Source: CAG-411 sp045124315 (lineage in GTDB: Bacteria; Bacillota; Clostridia; Lachnospirales; Lachnospiraceae). From it: 6,749 bases of DNA. This document shows positions 1-4,831 of this stretch, piece after piece. Below the pieces are notes generated by a model. It ran no database searches, was not told where the DNA came from, and was given only the letters and a program-made list of their open reading frames with translations. The position numbers and the translations under genes are program-made. The stretch lies in NCBI GenBank assembly GCA_045124315.1, contig JBGVLO010000055.1, positions 1-6,749 on the forward strand. The letters are read 5' to 3'. The number at the start of each line of letters is the position of its first letter. Position 1 is the first letter of the stretch.

Positions 1-217
1 CCATGGATATACCATCCTGACAATTCCTCGCAGCCTGAGTAAGTCCTCTAATCTGCTTTCTCATCTTTTCTGATATGGATAAACCCGCTGCATCATCCGC
101 CGCTCGATTAATTCTGTATCCACTAGATAATTTTTCTGTTATCCCTGCCTGATTACACCCTGTAATTCCTAACATCCTGTTGGAATTCATCGCCAGTAAA
201 TTATGTTGTATCTGCAT
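1..217 (-). CDS. Flagellin, N-terminal part (cut by window edge)
   Basis: This is the start of a flagellin, the secreted protein that polymerises into the flagellar filament. The 72 visible residues are the conserved D0/D1 N-terminal helix region, beginning MQIQHNLLAMNSNRMLGI. They include the hallmark segment EKLSSGYRINRAADDAAGL at residues 28-46, followed by SISEKMRKQIRGL at 47-59. There is no signal peptide, as expected for export through the flagellar type III route. I chose the ATG at 217: AAAGGAG at 225-231 lies 7 nt upstream of it, but only 1 nt from the in-frame ATG at 223. The gene runs off the left edge, so its central and C-terminal domains are unseen. Two cysteines, C21 and C66, are odd because flagellins usually lack cysteine. 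It could be one of several flagellin paralogues. It is probably host DNA flanking the element to its right. Confidence 0.92.
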   Translation of the reverse strand, partial: MQIQHNLLAMNSNRMLGITGCNQAGITEKLSSGYRINRAADDAAGLSISEKMRKQIRGLTQAARNCQDGISM

Positions 218-224
218 AAGCATA

Positions 225-231
225 CTCCTTT
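225..231 (-). promoter_or_regulatory. Flagellin ribosome binding site
   Basis: AAAGGAG on the minus strand decides the start. It is 7 nt from the ATG at 217 and too close to the in-frame ATG at 223, so translation should begin at MQIQHN. Confidence 0.75.
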
Positions 232-322
232 GCACTCATTTATTGCTTATCAACTGATAATTATATTTTTCTTTAATTACAAATAAATGATATTTGTATA
301 CACAATTCTACCATATCTTAAT

Positions 323-350
323 TTATCGACATATTACATTAGAATAATTA
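323..350 (-). promoter_or_regulatory. Possible sigma-28 type flagellin promoter
   Basis: On the minus strand, TAAT (347-350), a 16-nt spacer and GTCGATAA (323-330) resemble the flagellar sigma-28 consensus TAAA-N15-GCCGATAA. The -10 match is 7 of 8. It would start a transcript near 316 with a leader of about 100 nt before the flagellin ATG, and its direction fits that gene. A second GATAA-like stretch lies nearer the gene (251-260) but has poor spacing. The call rests on motif resemblance only. Confidence 0.45.
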
Positions 351-385
351 GTGGATTTTGAAAATTTGTATAATGTAAACTTAAA

Positions 386-449
386 TTCTTCTTAGATGAA
401 AGAGAATTTAATATTATATTCTACTTCTTCTTAGATGAAAGAGAATTTA
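386..449. repeat. 25-bp perfect direct repeat, two copies
   Basis: Positions 386-410 and 425-449 are identical over 25 bases, each starting TTCTTCTTAGATG and ending GAGAATTTA, separated by a 14-bp AT-rich spacer (39-bp period). The first copy also sits inside an inverted repeat, with TTAAATTCT at 381-389 and AGAATTTAA at 403-411; the second copy lacks the matching left arm. The pair lies between the flagellin promoter candidate and the recombinase gene. It could be a regulator binding pair for flagellin or accessory sites at the element end. The sequence alone does not decide between these. Confidence 0.9.
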
Positions 450-535
450 GTCTTGGAGAAATCCAATTTACATACCATATTTCTTATGATGTCCATCAAC
501 TTGTACAATCTACCTTTCTCATGTTTCACTATCAC

Positions 536-580
536 AGGGTTATTTCTAGGAAAGTCTAGCTGACTGTCTCAGATAACCCT
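536..580. repeat. Imperfect 45-bp palindrome over the recombinase stop codon
   Basis: Outer arms AGGGTTAT (536-543) and ATAACCCT (573-580) are perfect complements. Inside them AGTC (553-556) and GACT (562-565) pair around the loop TAGCT, with partial pairing between. The recombinase stop codon (556-558) lies in the centre. Read on the plus strand, the stem is followed by a T-rich run (580-589), so it could terminate rightward transcription entering the element; read on the minus strand no T-run follows. It could also be a recombinase binding site at the element end. Confidence 0.5.
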
Positions 581-2379
581 TTTTCTTTTGCCTCTCGTTC
601 TGCCTTTTCACGTTCATATTTTCGTCGCATATAAGTACGATTCCATGCACGTTTACGGCGTTTACGTTCTTCTTCTTTTATCTGTTCGGGAGTAAGCTCT
701 GGCATCGGGACATCCAGTTTTCCCACATACTTGAGATAAATATCTATCTGCTGGATTCTGTCCCCGGTAGATTTGTCTGCTTCGTGTACTACGATTTTAT
801 CAACAAATTCATGGATCATAGGAGTAGTAAGTTCTGTAAAATCTGTAAACTTGCGTACCAGTTCAATAAACTTATCTACATTATCAGCATTTTCCTGATA
901 TTCATTCAAGGAATTCTCCAAAGCTTCCACTGATAATTCTAATTCATTTTGTTCTGCTTCGTAGTCTGCCAAAAGCATTTCAAACCGCTTGTCGCTTAAC
1001 TTCCCATTTACATTGTCCTCATAGATCTTCTTTATGAGGGTGTTTAGTTCATTGATTCGTTTCTGCTCTTTGGAAAGACGTTTTTTCAGTGCCTTGGCTT
1101 CACTTTCCTGTTGGAGTTCTGTGGCACTGCGAACTTTTTCAATAAATTCTGCTTCATGCTCCTTCACATAATTACTGGTAGACCTAATGGTTTCCAAAAG
1201 CAAATCACGGACAACATCCGTGCGGACGTGGTGTTGCGTACACTTATTCTCAAACTTGCTTTTTGCCTTGCTGTAAGTGGAGCAGGTGTAATTATCCTGT
1301 GCATTGGTATACTTCCCGGTAGGATTTCCATCTTTATCTTTCTTTTCGTAACCACCGGTGCGGTGATTGAACATCTTGGCACCACAATCCGCACAATACA
1401 TCAGTCCGGTTAAAGGATTGATGTCACCCTTTTTGTTGGGGCGGTGCTTCGTTTCACGGATTTTCTTAACAGTAAGCCATGTTTCTTCGTCCACAATCGC
1501 TTCCTGAGTATTCTCAAAGATAACCCAGTCCTCCGGTGAATTATGCACAGAATGCTTATCCTTGTAGGATTCCTTTTTGGTACGGAAATTTACTGTATGC
1601 CCCATATACTCAGGTTTTTTTACAATATCTGAAACAGTGGTGGCAGTCCATGTGTATGGTCTGCTCATGTCACAGCTTCCCCGGCAGGTTCCAAGCCCCT
1701 GCTTTGCAAGGTAATAGGAAGGTCTTTCGATTTTTTCATCCTTCAGAATCTTTGCTACCTGCATCGGTCCGTTTCCTTCTATGATAAGCTGATAAATACG
1801 TCTTACAACAGCAGCAGCTTCTTCATCAATAATCCAAAGGTCTGGGGCATCAGGGTCTTTCTTGTAGCCGTAGATTGCGTTACTTGTCAGATGCTTTCCA
1901 TCCATCCCCTTGTTATGAAGTACGGACTTGATTTTCCGGCTGGTATCTCTTACATACCACTCATTCATAATGTTAAGAAACGGGGCAAATTCGTTACTGC
2001 CATCGTTTAAAGCACTGTCCACATTGTTGGAAATGGCAATAAATCGCACATTTTTCTTTCGAAACAGCACTTCCGTATAAAAGCCTACTTCAAGGTAATT
2101 ATGCCCGATACGGCTCATATCCTTTACAATAACGCATCCTACAGTGCCATCTTCAATATCCGCAAGCATACGCTTCCAGTCCGGCCTGTCAAAATTGGTT
2201 CCCGACCATCCGTCATCCGTATAATGACGGAGATTGACAAATCCCTGCTCGGTTGCAAATTTCTCCAGTATTTTCTTCTGGTTTACAATACTGTTGCTGT
2301 CACCGCTTTGCTCATCATCACGGGATAATCTCTCGTAGAGTGCAGTGATTTTGTTAAGTTCCGGTTGTTTTGTTTTCAT
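556..2379 (-). CDS. Large serine recombinase, TnpX/TndX-like (element integrase/excisionase)
   Basis: This 607-residue site-specific recombinase should cut and rejoin DNA through a serine-phosphate link to excise and insert the element. The N-terminal resolvase domain (about 10-155) has YERLSRDDE with nucleophile S19 and R17, the FDRP motif with R65, and KDMSRIGHNYLEVG at 87-99. The recombinase domain covers about 160-310. A zinc ribbon carries C329, C332, C366 and C380, with coiled coil around 405-500. The C-terminal part (about 520-560) resembles the DUF4368 region of this family, ending in a very basic tail (569-600). Length is typical for the family. The start has AAAGGAGA ending 5 nt before the ATG. 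In many relatives the motif reads SRxGR; here the last position is H93, which may or may not affect activity. The gene points at the presumed element end, the usual arrangement. No frameshift is seen. Confidence 0.97.
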   Translation of the reverse strand: MKTKQPELNKITALYERLSRDDEQSGDSNSIVNQKKILEKFATEQGFVNLRHYTDDGWSGTNFDRPDWKRMLADIEDGTVGCVIVKDMSRIGHNYLEVGFYTEVLFRKKNVRFIAISNNVDSALNDGSNEFAPFLNIMNEWYVRDTSRKIKSVLHNKGMDGKHLTSNAIYGYKKDPDAPDLWIIDEEAAAVVRRIYQLIIEGNGPMQVAKILKDEKIERPSYYLAKQGLGTCRGSCDMSRPYTWTATTVSDIVKKPEYMGHTVNFRTKKESYKDKHSVHNSPEDWVIFENTQEAIVDEETWLTVKKIRETKHRPNKKGDINPLTGLMYCADCGAKMFNHRTGGYEKKDKDGNPTGKYTNAQDNYTCSTYSKAKSKFENKCTQHHVRTDVVRDLLLETIRSTSNYVKEHEAEFIEKVRSATELQQESEAKALKKRLSKEQKRINELNTLIKKIYEDNVNGKLSDKRFEMLLADYEAEQNELELSVEALENSLNEYQENADNVDKFIELVRKFTDFTELTTPMIHEFVDKIVVHEADKSTGDRIQQIDIYLKYVGKLDVPMPELTPEQIKEEERKRRKRAWNRTYMRRKYEREKAEREAKEKGLSETVS

Positions 2380-2402
2380 AAGATTCTCCTTTCAAAACAA
2401 AC

Positions 2403-2446
2403 AACCAGCTTATCTGTGGTTTTATTCTACCACGAATAAGCTGGTT
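2403..2446 (-). promoter_or_regulatory. Strong stem-loop in the recombinase leader
   Basis: Positions 2403-2413 pair with 2436-2446 (11 bp, core CCAGCTTAT/ATAAGCTGG). After one mismatch, 2415-2419 pair with 2430-2434, around a 10-nt loop. The hairpin ends about 12 nt upstream of the recombinase ribosome site (2385-2392). On the minus strand it is followed by a T-rich but interrupted run (GTTTGTTTTG). It may be an attenuator or terminator limiting recombinase expression, or an operator for a dimeric repressor. Confidence 0.6.
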
Positions 2447-2576
2447 TGTGTAAAAATAATTATTGTCTCACTAATAGGAGAAATCCGAAAGGAAAATCGG
2501 AACTGTTTTATAAGTATCATGAAATTTAATTTCCCCGAATTTATATGAATGAGGGGAGATATATTGTATTTTTGTT

Positions 2577-2623
2577 GCAAAAAATATCAAGTTTCCAGTC
2601 TGTCGTCATCTTGATAAACTTGA
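2577..2623 (-). terminator. Intrinsic terminator of the HTH-CPBP-small protein operon
   Basis: On the minus strand TCAAGTTT (2616-2623) pairs with AAACTTGA (2587-2594) across a 21-nt loop and is followed by TATTTTTTGC, with six T at 2579-2584. It begins 5 nt after the stop codon of the small membrane protein gene. The stem is AT-rich and the loop long, so efficiency may be modest. Position and T-run support the call. Confidence 0.5.
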
Positions 2624-2628
2624 AGTTG

Positions 2629-2844
2629 TCATCTTTTTTCTTGCTTATTGGAGCCTTTTTTCTTCTCAATGTATTTTCCAAGAAAGTAACCAGTATAACA
2701 CCAAACAAAACCAACTGCCGCAGAAGCAAATGGATTTCCGAGAAGATATACTGTTATCCCTGCACATGCCGCACCAACTATTGCTCCTATTATTACTCCT
2801 ATTTTTTTCATATCATTATGCTTTCTCCATTTCTCTTTCATCAT
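2629..2844 (-). CDS. Small two-helix membrane protein, function unknown
   Basis: I do not recognise a named family. From the ATG at 2844 the product has 71 residues: a short charged N-terminus (MMKEKWRKHND), two hydrophobic glycine/alanine-rich segments (about 14-31 and 35-53) that look like a hairpin of membrane helices, and a basic tail (KYIEKKKGSNKQEKR). Both ends should face the cytoplasm. The start is uncertain. The ATG at 2811 (60 residues, MKKIGVIIGAIVG) has GGAG about 13 nt upstream, and the frame stays open back to a TTG at 2922, only 5 nt after the stop of the CPBP gene, which would give 97 residues. None of these has an ideal ribosome site. It is the last gene of the run before a terminator. 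It could be an immunity-like or accessory membrane protein, but nothing in the sequence shows that. Confidence 0.6.
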   Translation of the reverse strand: MMKEKWRKHNDMKKIGVIIGAIVGAACAGITVYLLGNPFASAAVGFVWCYTGYFLGKYIEKKKGSNKQEKR

Positions 2845-2927
2845 TACAAACTGAAGATTTGTTGCACTGACTTCTTTTGCAACGAATCTATAGATAATCC
2901 CCGAATTTCTTCCAAGGTACAATTTCT

Positions 2928-3581
2928 CTATTTAACAACAAGTATTGTAGTTACAACATTTAGAAAATCGTATAAACCGTGAGATACTGCAACTCCGACA
3001 TATTTGCAATTCTTAATGTTGTATTTTGCAAAACCGAATGCTAATCCAAGCAGCGTCGCAAATAAAACTTGTATCAAATTCCCGTTGATAATATGCCAAA
3101 AGCCAAACAGCATTGAAGCTAATACCACACCGAGCCATTTATTTCTCGGCAACAATTCAATGATTGTATCTTGAATATATACTCGAAATATTAGTTCCTC
3201 AACCGGTCCTATAATTAAAACATAATAGAAAAATTTACCGATTAAATACCACAATGCAAAATCACGATGTTCTCCGATTAAAGAAAACCCCATTAATGCA
3301 GGGAACACGCCGATTATCAGTTCAAGCCCTATAGCAAGTAATATACCGATTAAATAAGCCTTTCTGTTCTTAAATCCATAATCCGATTTAAGTTTGGATA
3401 ATTTAATAAACAGGAATGCCACAAAGCCAAGAAGCAGATAGAGAAAGCAATTTACGGTCATTCGTATTCCAGTTGCATTTATCATAAAAATTAGCTTAAA
3501 AGAAAATGTGAGCAATATTAGCACAAAGGTAAAGAACAATAATATAAATAACTGATTCCTTTTTTCTTTGTTTCTCCACAT
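2928..3581 (-). CDS. CPBP-family intramembrane metalloprotease (Abi family)
   Basis: This polytopic membrane protein belongs to the CPBP (CAAX protease and bacteriocin-processing) family of intramembrane glutamate proteases, of which some members confer bacteriocin self-immunity or process peptides. Counting from the ATG at 3581 (217 residues), motif 1 EELIFR has E128, E129 and R133; motif 2 FGFWH has F159 and H163; motif 3 HGLYD has H201 and D205. All expected catalytic residues are present. About six to eight hydrophobic segments span the protein. The start is set by GGAGG at 3590-3594, 8 nt before this ATG; the longer form from 3596 adds MEEQT, has no ribosome site upstream, and would place that GGAGG inside the gene. 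It begins 30 nt after the stop of the HTH-repeat gene and is followed closely by a small membrane protein gene, so the three are probably one transcript. The substrate is unknown. Confidence 0.94.
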   Translation of the reverse strand: MWRNKEKRNQLFILLFFTFVLILLTFSFKLIFMINATGIRMTVNCFLYLLLGFVAFLFIKLSKLKSDYGFKNRKAYLIGILLAIGLELIIGVFPALMGFSLIGEHRDFALWYLIGKFFYYVLIIGPVEELIFRVYIQDTIIELLPRNKWLGVVLASMLFGFWHIINGNLIQVLFATLLGLAFGFAKYNIKNCKYVGVAVSHGLYDFLNVVTTILVVK

Positions 3582-3589
3582 AGTTTGTT

Positions 3590-3594
3590 CCTCC
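3590..3594 (-). promoter_or_regulatory. Ribosome binding site that fixes the CPBP start
   Basis: GGAGG, 8 nt upstream of the ATG at 3581. It overlaps the ATG at 3594-3596, making that longer start unlikely. Confidence 0.8.
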
Positions 3595-3611
3595 ATTTAC
3601 ATTAGCTTGGC

Positions 3612-4394
3612 TTATAAGAACAGTTTGATTAGTTCTTTCGCCCACGAAAAATAGGCTGGAACAACTGTATCAAGCGATTGCTTTACGTCAGCAATGTCCT
3701 GTGCGGAAAGCTCTCCTATTTTCTGAAAAACGCTTCCGGCAGCTTCCGTATCGCCTATGGCTACCATCGCTCTGGCGTTATCACCGAGAGCGAAGTATTT
3801 CCCAATCGCTAACGCTCCAACGGAAAATTCACCGGTAGCGATTGCCCCAATGGAAATAACGCCAAAACTAATCGCTCCCGCCGTCAGGATTCCGAGGGCG
3901 AAGCAGCCTGCTGAGAGAACACCCAGCGCAAACAACCCAATGGCAAGCAGTCCGATAGAAAGCATACCAAAGGAAAACACTCCGATGGATAACATTCCAA
4001 GGGATACAACACCTTGTGCTTTCAGACCGATGGCAATCACACCACGAGCGTTCAGTCCCACGGCGACAAAACCTTTGGCGTTTCGGGCAATGTGCCACAA
4101 AGGCATACCCATCACGGTCTTTTCGCTCTTTCTCTCCTGCAAACGCTTTCTAAAGAATGGAAGTCCCAAGTCAGTCTGCTGCTCACTGGCCATTTCTTCG
4201 TCGTCTTTAAGTAGATAGTCTAAGGAACATTGAAACATCTCGCTCATGCGTATCAGCTTATCTGTTTCAGGGTAGGCAAGATTGCCTTCCCATTTGCTGA
4301 CAGACTGTCTGGATACTCCCAGAATACCTGCAAGCTGCTCCTGCGTATAATTATTATCTTTTCGTAGTTTTGATATTTTATCACCTAATGTCAT
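3612..4394 (-). CDS. XRE-type HTH protein with a 5-residue glycine-repeat domain
   Basis: Residues 1-63 form a Cro/CI (XRE) helix-turn-helix DNA-binding domain, with TQEQLAGILGVSRQSVSKWE at 17-36 as the recognition region. A charged linker follows (64-95). Residues 108-198 then carry glycine at exactly every fifth position, 19 in a row (G108, G113 ... G198), with the consensus G-x-[LFI]-[AST]-x, mostly hydrophobic. A further glycine at 204 is shifted by one residue, and 205-260 is a less repetitive tail. The period and the inward-type residues recall pentapeptide-repeat beta-helices, with glycine in place of the usual small residue; membrane association is the alternative given the hydrophobicity. 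GGAGG at 4402-4406 stands 7 nt before the ATG. It leads a run with the CPBP protease and a small membrane protein, and such HTH proteins often regulate their own operon. Ligand and target are unknown. Confidence 0.93.
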   Translation of the reverse strand: MTLGDKISKLRKDNNYTQEQLAGILGVSRQSVSKWEGNLAYPETDKLIRMSEMFQCSLDYLLKDDEEMASEQQTDLGLPFFRKRLQERKSEKTVMGMPLWHIARNAKGFVAVGLNARGVIAIGLKAQGVVSLGMLSIGVFSFGMLSIGLLAIGLFALGVLSAGCFALGILTAGAISFGVISIGAIATGEFSVGALAIGKYFALGDNARAMVAIGDTEAAGSVFQKIGELSAQDIADVKQSLDTVVPAYFSWAKELIKLFL

Positions 4395-4489
4395 AGTGAA
4401 TCCTCCAATCTGAACTTCTTGTTCATATCAATGATACGAATTTGCAGTCCGAAAGAACACCACCTCTGAGTTTCTATATGTAAACTATG

Positions 4490-4573
4490 GGTTGCATCCC
4501 CCATTTTATGCATAATTTGAGAATAATTCTTCTGCCGTAATGACATCGCACGAAAACTCTGGTTGCATCCCCC
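4490..4573 (-). repeat. 13-bp direct repeat in the control region of the HTH operon
   Basis: GGGGGATGCAACC on the minus strand occurs at 4561-4573 and again at 4490-4502, 71 bp apart, in the same orientation. Similarity continues downstream as AGAGTTTTC versus CATAGTTTAC, allowing one inserted base. TGCAACC resembles the AAC-containing -35 element of ECF sigma promoters. In the upstream copy it is followed 15 nt later by TGTCATTA, somewhat like an ECF -10; the other copy lacks this. The pair may instead be operators, for example for the HTH protein encoded next to them. Confidence 0.65.
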
Positions 4574-4585
4574 GACTATCGAGCT

Positions 4586-4615
4586 ACTATATAGTTGCGT
4601 TATGTTATAGGACAA
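4586..4615 (-). promoter_or_regulatory. Weak second promoter candidate for the HTH operon
   Basis: On the minus strand TTGTCC (4610-4615), an 18-nt spacer and TATAGT (4586-4591) partly match the housekeeping consensus. The first copy of the 13-bp repeat begins 12 nt downstream, near the expected start of transcription, which would suit a repressor site. The -10 lies in the palindrome ACTATATAGT. Confidence 0.3.
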
Positions 4616-4661
4616 TAAATTCCGATTTGCCTTATTCATAAAATAAAAATTATCATCTCAA

Positions 4662-4690
4662 ATTATATCAAAATTACACAATCCCGAAAA
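4662..4690 (-). promoter_or_regulatory. Extended -10 promoter for the HTH-CPBP operon
   Basis: The minus strand has a perfect extended -10, TGATATAAT (4662-4670); at a 17-nt spacer the -35 position reads TTTTCG, a poor match, which extended -10 promoters tolerate. Transcription would start near 4655, giving a leader of about 260 nt that contains both copies of the 13-bp repeat. Confidence 0.5.
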
Positions 4691-4830
4691 GAAATTGTTT
4701 TTTCTTCTTGAACAAGCCTACCAAAGCCGGACTCATCCAATCTTGTACAATTGATTTTATTTTTTTTGCTGTAACTTTCAGAATGAACTTGTGCAGATTC
4801 TGTTTCCGCTAACATCGTATCAAAAAACAT
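4663..4830 (-). CDS. Doubtful 55-residue ORF directly after RhuM
   Basis: Starting 1 nt after the RhuM stop codon (TAGGATG), an open frame of 55 codons runs to a TAA at 4663, beginning MFFDTMLAETESAQ and ending FRDCVILI. The product is polar with two cysteines, and no family is recognised. The tight junction would suit translational coupling to RhuM, yet there is no separate ribosome site, and its stop codon sits within the -10 of the HTH promoter candidate. It may be a real small gene, a remnant, or chance. Confidence 0.25.
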   Translation of the reverse strand: MFFDTMLAETESAQVHSESYSKKNKINCTRLDESGFGRLVQEEKTISFRDCVILI

Positions 4831-4831
4831 C

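Larger units (their letters stand above)
218..555. other. Flagellin-recombinase intergenic region, likely containing the element boundary
   Basis: This 338-bp AT-rich stretch separates the 5' end of flagellin from the 3' end of the recombinase gene. It holds the flagellin ribosome site, the sigma-28-like promoter, the 25-bp direct repeat and half of a palindrome overlapping the recombinase stop. No credible coding frame was found; the longest minus-strand frame past the recombinase is about 44 codons without an ATG start or a ribosome site. Recombinases of this family usually lie at the very end of their element, so the crossover site is expected here, between roughly 350 and 555. Its exact place cannot be read without the empty site or the other end. 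Confidence 0.6.
4395..4831. other. Region between the HTH and RhuM genes
   Basis: This 437-bp stretch holds the promoter candidates and 13-bp repeats of the HTH operon and, on its right half, a doubtful 55-codon ORF following RhuM. A minus-strand frame of 82 codons (4391-4639) ends by overlapping the HTH start, but it has no ribosome site and its sequence looks non-coding. No convincing terminator follows RhuM. The rest is AT-rich without recognised content. Confidence 0.5.

Noticed and set aside
433..566. Minus-strand open frame of about 44 codons after the recombinase
   Set aside because: It has only GTG or TTG starts, no ribosome site, and ends in the 25-bp repeat; chance is enough.
1111..1413. 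Plus-strand ORF of 100 codons within the recombinase gene
   Set aside because: It is antisense to the conserved zinc-ribbon region of the recombinase and has no start context.
2541..2729. Minus-strand ORF of 62 codons overlapping the small membrane protein gene
   Set aside because: It starts inside that gene in another frame and runs through the terminator; no ribosome site or recognisable sequence.
2532..2908. 11-bp direct repeat TCCCCGAATTT at 2532-2542 and 2898-2908 flanking the small membrane protein gene
   Set aside because: An 11-bp match is expected a few times by chance in a window this size, and no other element-end feature accompanies it.
2545..2982. Plus-strand ORF of 145 codons
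   Set aside because: It is the complement of the small membrane protein gene and the CPBP gene end, with low-complexity S/F/Y-rich sequence and no ribosome site.
3757..4218. Plus-strand ORF of 153 codons rich in Pro, Ala and Ile
   Set aside because: It mirrors the 15-bp-period glycine repeats of the HTH protein on the other strand; the periodicity keeps both strands open.
4391..4639. Minus-strand ORF of 82 codons ending over the HTH start (ATGA overlap)
   Set aside because: No ribosome site, atypical composition, and it covers the promoter and repeat region. The HTH gene has its own good ribosome site, so coupling is not needed.
4676..4706. Plus-strand ACAAT/ATTGT hairpin followed by a T-run
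   Set aside because: The stem is only 5 bp of AT-rich pairs and no plus-strand gene needs a terminator here.
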